NCBI GenBank assembly: GCA_031266095.1
Contig: JAISBR010000185.1
Span: 1-23,289 of the forward strand
Length of the DNA stretch: 23,289 nt
Source: Treponema sp.
Lineage (GTDB): Bacteria > Spirochaetota > Spirochaetia > Treponematales > Breznakiellaceae
Direction: 5' to 3'
Of the stretch, positions 7,945 through 15,020 are shown piece after piece. Made by a program: the position numbers and the translations under genes. Below the pieces are notes generated by a model. The model saw only the letters and a program-made list of their open reading frames with translations. It made no database searches and was not told the DNA's origin. The first letter of the stretch is position 1, and each line of letters begins with the position of its first letter.

Positions 7945-8985
7945 TCAAGCGACGCCGTTAAACAAATAGCTTCGGCCCGTCCTGGTCAGAGCCCTGATGT
8001 TGTCCGCCGGTGTAGCGGGCGGTATATCGCATCCGGGCATGAGCAGAAAACCCGGCTCACTGCCGGCATCGGCAATACACTCCCGGCTGGCCTTTGCGAC
8101 CCCTTCGGGGGTTTCCTTGAGCATGATTCCGGCGGGGTTGACGTTCCCGGCAAAAGCGGTTTTTTTGCTAAAGATCTCCCGGCATTTTTTAAGGCTCACC
8201 TTGTAATCAACGGAAATCAATTCCGCGCCGATACCGTTAAGAAGGTCAAGCCTGTTTTCGATATTGCCGCAAATATGGAGCGCCGTCCGTACTTTTTTCT
8301 CCTTGAGCGCGTCAAAGACCCGCCTGAAAGCAGGGACGGCGAAGGCCTCAAAATGCTTACGCGAAATCATGTCCCCCGAAGCAGTCGGTTCCGCCAGGAG
8401 AAAAAAATCAACGCCGTTATCGATATACAGTTCCGCGTAGGCAATATAAAGATCAACGGTAAAATCAATGAGGCGCCGTACCGTATCGGGGGCTTTGTAT
8501 ACGTCCCGCATGAGGTTTTCCGCACCATAGAGAAGCCCCGCCAGGGTAAAGGGGCCCCAGCGCGTCAGGGCAAGGTAATTTTCGTCGTTGACCTTGCGGG
8601 CCAGCAGCCGTGAAACCTCAAGGATAAAACGAATCTTTTCATCATCTTTAATTTTATTGATGTCAAGGCGATCTACATCCTGCGGGTCTTTAATCAGCGT
8701 CTCAATTACGTCGGGTGTTCCCTTGAGGCGAAACTTTATCCTGCCCCCCAGTGCGCCGACGATGATGTTGTTGTAGCCCGACATGGCCCACACAATATCG
8801 GAATCGACGTCGTTATAGGCCCGGTACAGTATTCCCGCCACTTCCTCCGCCGGCGCGGCCAAAGCCTTTTCCAGGGAGAGGCCGCTTGAGTTGAGTGCCC
8901 AGGCCCCCGCCGACATCAGTGTCGCGGGAAGCCTCGGCGTCGGTTTCAATTCCAAAAGACCGGTGATAATTTTTTTCGGTTTCAT
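7945..8985 (-). CDS. URO-D family methyltransferase (candidate substrate-demethylating MT1-type enzyme)
   Basis: 346-residue zinc methyltransferase of the URO-D fold, first gene of the methyl-transfer block. Zinc-ligand candidates are His237 and Cys239 (LHICGN) and Cys319 (MPGCDIPP), spaced about 79 residues apart. LAEPTASGDMIS (198-208) and the ending PADNIRALTRTGR are family features. The start ATG 8985 sits behind GAGGAGG. It diverges from the 348-residue paralogue, so the two probably have different methyl partners: one removes the methyl group from the substrate and the other passes it on. No MtaB, MttB or MtmB-type substrate methyltransferase is present, so one of the URO-D proteins must take that part, as MtsA, CmuA and some O-demethylases do (family knowledge). 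The actual substrate is not visible from sequence. Confidence 0.87.
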   Translation of the reverse strand: MKPKKIITGLLELKPTPRLPATLMSAGAWALNSSGLSLEKALAAPAEEVAGILYRAYNDVDSDIVWAMSGYNNIIVGALGGRIKFRLKGTPDVIETLIKDPQDVDRLDINKIKDDEKIRFILEVSRLLARKVNDENYLALTRWGPFTLAGLLYGAENLMRDVYKAPDTVRRLIDFTVDLYIAYAELYIDNGVDFFLLAEPTASGDMISRKHFEAFAVPAFRRVFDALKEKKVRTALHICGNIENRLDLLNGIGAELISVDYKVSLKKCREIFSKKTAFAGNVNPAGIMLKETPEGVAKASRECIADAGSEPGFLLMPGCDIPPATPADNIRALTRTGRSYLFNGVA

Positions 8986-9008
8986 AATTCCTCCTCTCGA
9001 ATTTATGT

Positions 9009-9944
9009 TTAGCTTTTCCAGCGCAGAAGAAACTTTTGTAGTTTGTTGAAAAAGAAGGTGATCGCCGTTATGACGATTCCAATTACCATAACGCCGGCGA
9101 TGATTCGGGTATAATCACCGAAATCGGAGAAGTTTTTTACATAATAGCCGAGGCCGCTCCTGCCGCCGATCATCTCCGCCGAGGTGAGCAGGATAAACGA
9201 CACCGTCAGGCCCTGGTTGCAGCCGATAAAGATCTGGGGCAGCGCGGCGGGCAGAACGATCTGAAACAGCATGGGGATCTTCTTCACGTTGAGGGACAAC
9301 GCGGACTCGATGATCTGGCGTTCCATATTCAGTACTCCACTCATGGTTCCCGCGAAGACGGGCCAGAAAGAGGCGAGGAAGATGACCATCACCGAAACGG
9401 AACGGAAGGTTGGGAGGAGCGCGATGCCGTAGGGTATGTAGACCACCGGCGGTATGGACCCGAGAAACTTTGATATGTAAACCGCCGCGTTCCCTGTCCT
9501 GATGTTCCAGCCGAGGAGGAGGCCAAGGGGAACCGCGATGACCAAGGCGAAAACATAACCCTGGACCACGATACCCAAAGACGTTTTGATATTTCCCAGT
9601 ATGACGTTTCCGTCCCTTACGGCCTGTTCAAATACCGTACCCGGAGGCGGGAAAAAAGACGCCCTGAGTATATTGAATTTCGCGGTCAAAAGGGTCCATA
9701 AAATGATCAAGAGATATACAAAGCCGATTATATCGGCAAACAAATTCACCGTTTCTGCTTTTTTTACGAGAATTGAAATAAGTACAAAAACAATTTCAAT
9801 GACGCTTATAAAAACAAGCGCGTAAACGGGATGGAGATTTTTTGCTTTGTCTTCCAAGACCTGAATGAGCAAAAAAATGATAAAAAGAAAATGAGCCGCT
9901 TTTAGAAGGCGTCCTGCAGCGGCGGGAAAAACCGCTTGTTTCAT
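9009..9944 (-). CDS. ABC transporter permease, SsuC/TauC/NrtB type
   Basis: 311-residue inner-membrane permease of the nitrate/sulfonate/taurine importer class. Three hydrophobic segments in the first ~90 residues precede the usual core. The core carries the coupling-loop region ESALSLNVKK...FQIVLPAALPQIFIG (EAA-type motif), ending near residue 310. The family is usually about 250-270 residues, so the N-terminus carries an extension of extra membrane helices; the other permease here has the same extension, which suggests the two arose by duplication. The ATG overlaps the ATPase stop in an ATGA arrangement, so expression is coupled. It should form the importer with the neighbouring ATPase and binding protein. 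Confidence 0.9.
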   Translation of the reverse strand: MKQAVFPAAAGRLLKAAHFLFIIFLLIQVLEDKAKNLHPVYALVFISVIEIVFVLISILVKKAETVNLFADIIGFVYLLIILWTLLTAKFNILRASFFPPPGTVFEQAVRDGNVILGNIKTSLGIVVQGYVFALVIAVPLGLLLGWNIRTGNAAVYISKFLGSIPPVVYIPYGIALLPTFRSVSVMVIFLASFWPVFAGTMSGVLNMERQIIESALSLNVKKIPMLFQIVLPAALPQIFIGCNQGLTVSFILLTSAEMIGGRSGLGYYVKNFSDFGDYTRIIAGVMVIGIVITAITFFFNKLQKFLLRWKS

Positions 9945-10771
9945 ATTGCGCTCCCAAAATCGTTGAAAAACAGGGCCAAAAGCTCGTTTCGGAGTTCCGT
10001 ATATTCCGGGGTCCGGATTAAGGAAGCCCGGTTTCGGGGCCGTGCAAAGGGAACGGCTATTTCTCGGGAAATTTTTCCTGGACTATTGCTCATCATGATG
10101 ATCCTGTCGGCCATGAGGACCGCCTCGTCGATATCGTGGGTAACAAACACTACGGTTTTGCGATCCCGCAATTCGGGGCCTTCGCCGGGGGGATACACTA
10201 TGTCGCCGGCGCCGGTCCCCTCCCAGAGCCTTAAGAGAAGCTCCTGCAAAATGGTCCTGTTCCTAGCGTCCACCGCCCCAAAGGGTTCATCCATAAGCAG
10301 TATTTCTGTATCCATAGAAAGAGCCCGGGCAATGGCAACCCGCTGCCTCATTCCGCCCGAAAGCTGTCCCGGGTATTTGTTTTTAAAATTCTCGAGCCCC
10401 ACCCTGGCGAGAAAAATAGCGGCTTTGTTATGTCGTTCTTTCCGGGAAAGGTTTTTTTGTACCTGCTTAATGCCGAAGGCCACATTGTTCCACGCGGTCA
10501 TCCAGGGAAAAAGCGAATAATGTTGAAAAACCATGCTCCGGTCGGGACCGGGTCCCACAACCTTTTTTCCGTCAATGGACACCTCTCCCACGTCCGGGCG
10601 GCGCAGCCCCCCCAAGATTCCCAGCAGCGTACTCTTACCGCAGCCCGAGGATCCTATGACGCTGACAAACTCCCCCTTTTTAACCCCGAAAGATACGTCT
10701 TCCAGGGCGGTAAACACACCGTTCCCGTCCCGGTATTGAACGGTCAGCCTGTTAACTTCAATCTTGTTCAC
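9941..10771 (-). CDS. ABC transporter ATP-binding protein, SsuB/TauB/NrtD type
   Basis: Cytoplasmic ATPase powering the importer. Counting from GTG 10771: Walker A GSSGCGKST (40-48), Q-loop FQHYSLFPW, signature LSGGMRQ (137-143), Walker B ILLMDEP and H-loop His212. Two starts are possible. GTG 10771 has AAAGGA at proper spacing; ATG 10789, seven codons' reach upstream, has no ribosome binding site, so the GTG is preferred. About 16-18 extra residues (roughly 187-204, with GDIVYPPGEGPE) are inserted between Walker B and the H-loop relative to the second ATPase. They occur in a region contacting the helical domain and may be a lineage quirk. A strong hairpin separates this gene from the upstream binding protein. 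Confidence 0.9.
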   Translation of the reverse strand: MNKIEVNRLTVQYRDGNGVFTALEDVSFGVKKGEFVSVIGSSGCGKSTLLGILGGLRRPDVGEVSIDGKKVVGPGPDRSMVFQHYSLFPWMTAWNNVAFGIKQVQKNLSRKERHNKAAIFLARVGLENFKNKYPGQLSGGMRQRVAIARALSMDTEILLMDEPFGAVDARNRTILQELLLRLWEGTGAGDIVYPPGEGPELRDRKTVVFVTHDIDEAVLMADRIIMMSNSPGKISREIAVPFARPRNRASLIRTPEYTELRNELLALFFNDFGSAI

Positions 10772-10796
10772 CCTTCGTCCTTTGTTCATGATAAAG

Positions 10797-10841
10797 GGGC
10801 GGCAGCGGCTGGAGGAAAAGGAAAGAGGCCCGCCGCCGCCC
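10797..10841 (-). other. Intercistronic hairpin between binding-protein gene and ATPase gene
   Basis: A 12-base-pair GC-rich stem. In transcript sense GGGCGGCGGCGG pairs with CCGCTGCCGCCC through one G-U pair, with a loop of about 21 bases, followed by only a short CCTTTAT run. It begins a few bases after the binding-protein stop. It most likely protects the upstream binding-protein message or causes partial termination, raising binding protein over membrane components, as is common in ABC import operons (inference). Confidence 0.5.
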
Positions 10842-10853
10842 TGAAATTAGTTG

Positions 10854-11933
10854 TTACTCATACTGGTTAAAATGATCCAGCAGTCCCTTGTATACCGCAT
10901 CGTTGGGATTGGCCTTTACCAGGCTGTCCAGAGCCGCCTTGTAAATGGCGGTATTATACAGCGGTTCGATGTTGTAATCATTGGTATAACCAAAGGCGAC
11001 CACATCTTCTTTTAACGCCACCGTCGCCTTCTTGTCCGGATCGGGACTCGAAACGCTGTGGCCGCCGTACACCTCGTACTCCACCAATTCCCTTGCCAGG
11101 GGGATGTACTTGTTCACATCGTCGATGGTCTTCCCGCGGTTCTCCTGGGAAAATTTATAGGCCTTGATAAAGGCCCGTTCCGCAGCCTCGAAGAAGGCGG
11201 GAGACGCCTTGAGGCTTGGCGTATACGCCACCTGGCGGCAGCAAGGCTGGTTGAGGAATTCGGTTTTTTCATTGCAGTAGTAAACCACGGTATGGCCTTC
11301 GCTCCGGGCCCGGGACGCGTAGGGAGAGTAGACCGATACGGCGTCTATTTCCCTGTTCTGAAGGGCGTTGTACGCTTCGGTCTGGTTGGCAAAACTGACG
11401 ACATTCACATCTTTCCCCGGCGTAAGTCCCGCGCTTTTCAGCAGAACCAGAAGCTCGTACTCCTGGACGCTGTTTTTAACCGTCGCCACGTTCCTTCCCT
11501 TGAGGACGGTGATATCCCCCTCCTTAAAACCCGGAGGAACCAGTTCGGTTTTGATGACATATCCGTGACCGTTGGTCATAGCGCCGCCGAATATCGTAAG
11601 GTCATGTCCGGTGGACTGGAAGGTTACCACCGGAACCGAACCGATAAAAGCCACGTCCAGCTTACCGGACTCAAGCCCCGCGGCGAGTTCCGCGGCGCTG
11701 GCAAACTGGGTCAGCGTCGCCTCCAAGCCCTCTTCGGCGAAAAAACCTTCTTCCCTGGCAACGAAGGCCAGAAGGTGGGCCGTAGAATTGAGATGCCCCA
11801 GGTTAAAGGGTTTCAACGCGGCAGGCGCTGAAGCTGTACCCTGGGCGGGACTTGAATCCTGTTTGCCGCCTCCCGCCATGAGCAGAGAAAAGGCCGCGCA
11901 AAACAGAAATAAGGTAACAAAAAATCTTTTCAT
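10854..11933 (-). CDS. ABC transporter substrate-binding protein, SsuA/TauA/NMT1-like
   Basis: 359-residue periplasmic (or membrane-attached) binding protein. Residues 1-20 are a signal peptide ending LLMAGGGK, the AGGG-style junction common in treponemal exported proteins; there is no cysteine at the junction. The mature protein shows the type-2 binding-protein pattern: HLLAFVAREEGFFAEEGL near the start, a domain with LAAGLESGKLDVAFIG, and a central hinge with QPCCRQVAYTP. The family binds sulfonates, nitrate, thiamin precursors and similar anions or organics; the ligand cannot be read from sequence. The start ATG 11933 follows GAGAGGA. Context argues for an organosulfur compound (inference). 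Confidence 0.88.
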   Translation of the reverse strand: MKRFFVTLFLFCAAFSLLMAGGGKQDSSPAQGTASAPAALKPFNLGHLNSTAHLLAFVAREEGFFAEEGLEATLTQFASAAELAAGLESGKLDVAFIGSVPVVTFQSTGHDLTIFGGAMTNGHGYVIKTELVPPGFKEGDITVLKGRNVATVKNSVQEYELLVLLKSAGLTPGKDVNVVSFANQTEAYNALQNREIDAVSVYSPYASRARSEGHTVVYYCNEKTEFLNQPCCRQVAYTPSLKASPAFFEAAERAFIKAYKFSQENRGKTIDDVNKYIPLARELVEYEVYGGHSVSSPDPDKKATVALKEDVVAFGYTNDYNIEPLYNTAIYKAALDSLVKANPNDAVYKGLLDHFNQYE

Positions 11934-11949
11934 AAAATCCTCTCTTTAA

Positions 11950-11977
11950 CCGGCAAAGACAAAACCGCCTTCGCCGG
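11950..11977 (-). other. Leader hairpin upstream of substrate-binding protein gene
   Basis: CCGGCGAAG and CTTTGCCGG pair over 9 bases (one G-U) around a 10-base loop, immediately upstream of the GAGAGGA ribosome binding site. There is no T-run after it, so it reads as a 5' leader structure or message stabiliser rather than a terminator. Confidence 0.4.
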
Positions 11978-11988
11978 TCCTTTATATA

Positions 11989-12017
11989 AGAATTCCGATA
12001 GTATTTATAGGAATTCT
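11989..12017. promoter_or_regulatory. Perfect palindrome AGAATTCC-N13-GGAATTCT, candidate operator
   Basis: An 8-base inverted repeat with a 13-base centre lies in the 100-base gap between the two binding-protein genes. A TTGACC hexamer at 12018-12023 (minus strand) touches its edge, so a bound repressor would cover a promoter there, although the -10 match is poor. The inner 19 bases recur with one change in the nifH leader at 17221-17239, and a weaker version with the same CC-N13-GG spacing occurs at 13105-13129. Dimeric regulators of the Rrf2 class (IscR, CymR) use CC...GG half sites of similar spacing, but no regulator gene is in the window. Confidence 0.45.
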
Positions 12018-12033
12018 GGTCAAAAAAATACTA

Positions 12034-13038
12034 TTAGTGTGCGGTGTCCGGAACTCCGGATAAGGCCACGAAAGTATTCCGCACCAGGGCTGCCACATCC
12101 ACATCGGCTTCAAGCAGGCCAATTTTCTGGAGATCCCTGGCGTTGCGATCAAGAGCGCTTTGGGCCTGGCTCACCGACGCGCGGTAGTCGTAGGTCTTGA
12201 GAATCTGGGCGTTCACGGCAATATCACCGGGAACCCAGTTCTTCTCTCCAAGAACCCTGGCTGCCTCTTCGGGGTTGTTCTGCACCCACACCGAAGCCTT
12301 CTGAATCGCCCGGATAAACCTGGCGCTTTCCTCAGGATGGGCGTTGATGGTTTCGGTCCTGACAGCTACTACGCAGCAGAATTCATGGGCAAGGTAATCA
12401 TCGGTCGCCGTGTTGATGATGGTGCGGAATTTGCCGGTGTTCTCCTGGATCTGGGCATTGGGATCGTTGAGACCTATGGCGTCAACCGCGCCGTTCGCCA
12501 GGAGCAGGGGAAGTTCCGCCGCGCTTTGATAGATGAACTCCACGTCGGCGTTATCGCCGTCTACCTTGTAGCCGATGTTCGCCAGGTAGCGTTTGGCGAT
12601 GATGGTCGGGCTTGAGGCCGGGCTCGCGGCGCCGATTTTCTTGCCCTTGAGATCCGCCACGGTCCTGATGGGCGAATCGATGGGGACCAAAACCTTGATA
12701 CAACCGGTGTGAAAGGCCAGGGGTACCTTAACCGGAAGCCCGTTTGCCAGCGGCTGAATTAGAGTAGCCACAAGATTGTTGATACCGTCAATCTGACCGT
12801 TCGTCAGGAGGTTCATGGCCTCGCCGTCGCCTACGTTGATCCGCTCGTACTTGAGCCCTTCGGCCTCAAAATAGCCGTTCTCAAGGGCGATGTAGATTGG
12901 AGCGGCGCACAACGTGGAGGTAACCGCGGTACCGATGCGGAAGGTGTATTCTCCTCCGGCCTTATCCCCGGATCCCTTCGCGCAGACAATGGACACGGCC
13001 AAAGCAGCGGTAAGGATCATACAAAAAAATTTCTTCAT
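12034..13038 (-). CDS. ABC transporter substrate-binding protein, SsuA/TauA/NMT1-like (second)
   Basis: 334-residue exported binding protein. The start is ATG 13038 behind AAAAGGAG; an upstream in-frame ATG (13095) has no ribosome binding site. The signal peptide MKKFFCMILTAALAVSIVCA could be cut before Cys19 as a spirochaetal lipoprotein or after VCA. The mature chain has APIYIALENGYFEAEGL, an N-terminal lobe with AMNLLTNGQIDGINN, and a hinge with HEFCCVVAVRTE that parallels the CC motif of the other binding protein. Sequence similarity to the 359-residue protein is modest, so the two probably bind different ligands. It is the last gene of the importer set nearest nifB. Confidence 0.88.
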   Translation of the reverse strand: MKKFFCMILTAALAVSIVCAKGSGDKAGGEYTFRIGTAVTSTLCAAPIYIALENGYFEAEGLKYERINVGDGEAMNLLTNGQIDGINNLVATLIQPLANGLPVKVPLAFHTGCIKVLVPIDSPIRTVADLKGKKIGAASPASSPTIIAKRYLANIGYKVDGDNADVEFIYQSAAELPLLLANGAVDAIGLNDPNAQIQENTGKFRTIINTATDDYLAHEFCCVVAVRTETINAHPEESARFIRAIQKASVWVQNNPEEAARVLGEKNWVPGDIAVNAQILKTYDYRASVSQAQSALDRNARDLQKIGLLEADVDVAALVRNTFVALSGVPDTAH

Positions 13039-13065
13039 TTTGTTACTCCTTTTCAATGAAGATTG

Positions 13066-13095
13066 ATAATATTTCAGGAAACGGCCGCTTGACAA
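13066..13095 (-). promoter_or_regulatory. Possible internal sigma70-type promoter for the second binding-protein gene
   Basis: On the minus strand TTGTCA (13095-13090) and TATTAT (13071-13066) stand 18 bases apart, about 28 bases ahead of ATG 13038. It would let the binding protein be made in excess of the upstream genes. This is a pattern match only. Confidence 0.4.
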
Positions 13096-13104
13096 CCGCC
13101 CCTG

Positions 13105-13129
13105 AATTCCTGTCTTCCCAACGGGAAGA
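13105..13129. other. Small hairpin and weak operator-like site between ATPase and binding-protein genes
   Basis: TCTTCCC-AAC-GGGAAGA (13113-13129) is a perfect 7-base inverted repeat with a 3-base loop. The overlapping AATTCC-N13-GGAAGA (13105-13129) has the same CC-N13-GG geometry as the palindrome at 11989-12017. It lies just upstream of the putative promoter at 13066-13095. The hairpin has no T-run in the direction of transcription. Confidence 0.3.
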
Positions 13130-13137
13130 TTTAAAAC

Positions 13138-13926
13138 CTAAAGCTGATATTCCAGTTCCACGCCGCCTCCCGCAAAATGCAGTATTTTGAGTATCCTCGA
13201 TCTGAGACTGAGGAACTCCGGATCGTCCCTTCTGCGGGGCCGGCCCAATTCAACTTTAATAACTTCTTCTATCTTTGCGGGCCGCGCCGACATAACCACA
13301 ATATGTCCCGCCATGTAGATGGCCTCGTCCACATCGTGGGTTACCATGACGGTGGTCATGCGCTGCTCCTGCCAGATTTTGAGGATCTCGTCCTGCATGT
13401 TCATGCGGGTAAAGGCGTCAAGGGCGCCCAGGGGTTCGTCCAGGAGCAGTACCTTGGGCTTATTGACCAGGGTCCGCGCAAGGGCCGCCCGCTGGGCCAT
13501 GCCCCCCGACAAATGGTGAGGGTAGGATTTCTCAAAACCCGTAAGGCCCACCAGCTTAAAATAAGCGGGTATGTTCTGCTTTTCTTCTTTATATACACCC
13601 CGGGAACGGAGGCCGTAGGCTATGTTTTCGTATATGTTCATCCAAGGGAACAGCGTCGGGTCCTGGAATACCAGACCCCGTTCAAAGCCCGGCGCCGAAA
13701 TGGCCCCACCGTCAAGGCTGAGGCTGCCCGAATCCGCCCGAGTAAGGCCCGCGATGATGCGCAGCAGGGTTGACTTGCCGCAGCCCGACGGCCCGATGAG
13801 GGAAACAAATTCACCGCTCTCAAAACGGAGATCAACGTTATCGAGAACCACTATGTCGTCCCCTTCGTTCTGGGGAAAACTCTTGCGGAGTTTTTCAATT
13901 TCTATCAATCCGGCATTCCGCGCCAT
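13138..13926 (-). CDS. ABC transporter ATP-binding protein, SsuB/TauB type (second)
   Basis: 262-residue importer ATPase with Walker A GPSGCGKST (45-53), Q-loop FQDPTLFPW, signature LSGGMAQ (139-145), Walker B VLLLDEP and H-loop His197. The length and layout match SsuB/TauB, without the insertion seen in the other ATPase. The start ATG 13926 follows AGGAG at a rather long 11-base spacing. It lies between a permease upstream and a binding protein downstream, so permease, ATPase and binding protein form one complete importer in the reverse order of the second set. Confidence 0.92.
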   Translation of the reverse strand: MARNAGLIEIEKLRKSFPQNEGDDIVVLDNVDLRFESGEFVSLIGPSGCGKSTLLRIIAGLTRADSGSLSLDGGAISAPGFERGLVFQDPTLFPWMNIYENIAYGLRSRGVYKEEKQNIPAYFKLVGLTGFEKSYPHHLSGGMAQRAALARTLVNKPKVLLLDEPLGALDAFTRMNMQDEILKIWQEQRMTTVMVTHDVDEAIYMAGHIVVMSARPAKIEEVIKVELGRPRRRDDPEFLSLRSRILKILHFAGGGVELEYQL

Positions 13927-13951
13927 TTTTCTGTATACTCCTCTTAGACAT

Positions 13952-14013
13952 GGAGAAATTGAATTACTGGTCTATTTCTCCGAAAATAGTTTTCGGCTCC
14001 GGCGAAAACTATT
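13952..14013 (-). other. Tandem intergenic hairpins downstream of the second permease gene
   Basis: Two inverted repeats fill the gap between permease and ATPase genes. The first in transcript order is an 11-base perfect repeat, AATAGTTTTCG with CGAAAACTATT (13985-14013), 7-base loop, starting at the permease stop. The second is GGAGAAAT with ATTTCTCC (13952-13981), 14-base loop. Neither ends in a T-run, so they are better read as message stabilisers or pause sites than as terminators. Confidence 0.45.
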
Positions 14014-15020
14014 CACCACCTGATAGTACCCTTCTGCCAACTCAACACCCGGTTGCGGATTTTGAATTGCAGACCGATTAAAAACGAAAACGTTACCGCC
14101 AGCACGATAAGGGCGGCGTACACATTGGAATAAGAAAGTACCTCCCTCTGCCAGTTGATATACCAGCCAATGCCGAATTTGCAGCCTATCATCTCCGCAG
14201 CCATGAGGGTGAGGAAACAGGCGGAGGTACCGTTAAAAAGCCCGGCGAACACGTTGGGCGCCGCCGCGGGTAGGGCGATGGTAAGCACGTTCCGCAGGGT
14301 ACCCGCGCCCAGGGTACTGGCTACTTCAAAATAGGTCTTCCTTACGTTCATGATGCCGGAACTGGTGAGTACCGTGGTGGGAAACCACACCCCCAGGGCA
14401 ATCAGAAATACGCTGGCACTGGCGGGCTTTAAAAAGATGACCAGGGCAATGGGAATCCAGGCCGTTGACGGGATGGGGCCCACGATGCGGATAAAGGGCA
14501 TGATCCAGTAGTTAAACCGCTGGCTCCAGCCGATAAGGGTTCCGGTGGCCACGCCCAGAACGGCGCCCAGGAAAAAACCCGAGAGGAGCAGCCTGAGGGA
14601 ATAGACCAGGCAGCGCAGAATATAAAACCAGTCTTTGACAAAGACGCCGAGGATCCGTTCCGGCGCGGGAAAATAAATCTGCGGTACAAGGTTCAATTTT
14701 ATGGTGATAAGATCGTAGACCCCCAGCAGTAGAAAACCCGCTCCATAAAAACCGGACTTAAACTTGAGCTTTTCCCCCAGAGCGGTCTTGAATATGCCTG
14801 CGGCGATCCAGACGGCAAAAAACACCAGGAGCAGATACAAAAAATAGGTAAAATAGGGAAGCTGTTTTACCGTGTATTCCGGACTGGCCGGCGCCAGGAT
14901 ATGCAGCAGCAGTACCGCCAGCAGCGCCCCAAGCGGCAAAAGTTCCCTTGGATCAAACCTCGGGTTAAACCTTTGATTAATAGGGAATCGAACAAAAAAA
15001 ACATTTTTTCTCTCAGGCAT
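14013..15020 (-). CDS. ABC transporter permease, SsuC/TauC type (second)
   Basis: 335-residue inner-membrane permease. Three hydrophobic stretches in the first ~110 residues (for example LLPLGALLAVLLLHILAP and FLYLLLVFFAVWIAAGIF) precede the normal permease core with its coupling motif EVASTLGAGTLRNVLTIALPAAAPNVFAG. This enlarged N-terminus is shared with the other permease in the window. The ATG overlaps the nifB stop by 8 bases (ATGCCTGA), which ties transport directly to the cofactor-maturation gene in one translational unit and suggests import and reduction of the same substrate are co-regulated. Confidence 0.9.
   Translation of the reverse strand: MPERKNVFFVRFPINQRFNPRFDPRELLPLGALLAVLLLHILAPASPEYTVKQLPYFTYFLYLLLVFFAVWIAAGIFKTALGEKLKFKSGFYGAGFLLLGVYDLITIKLNLVPQIYFPAPERILGVFVKDWFYILRCLVYSLRLLLSGFFLGAVLGVATGTLIGWSQRFNYWIMPFIRIVGPIPSTAWIPIALVIFLKPASASVFLIALGVWFPTTVLTSSGIMNVRKTYFEVASTLGAGTLRNVLTIALPAAAPNVFAGLFNGTSACFLTLMAAEMIGCKFGIGWYINWQREVLSYSNVYAALIVLAVTFSFLIGLQFKIRNRVLSWQKGTIRW

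Noticed and set aside
11058..11831. Long open frame antisense to the substrate-binding protein gene
   Set aside because: Codon-bias shadow in GC-rich DNA; the minus-strand frame has signal peptide and family motifs.
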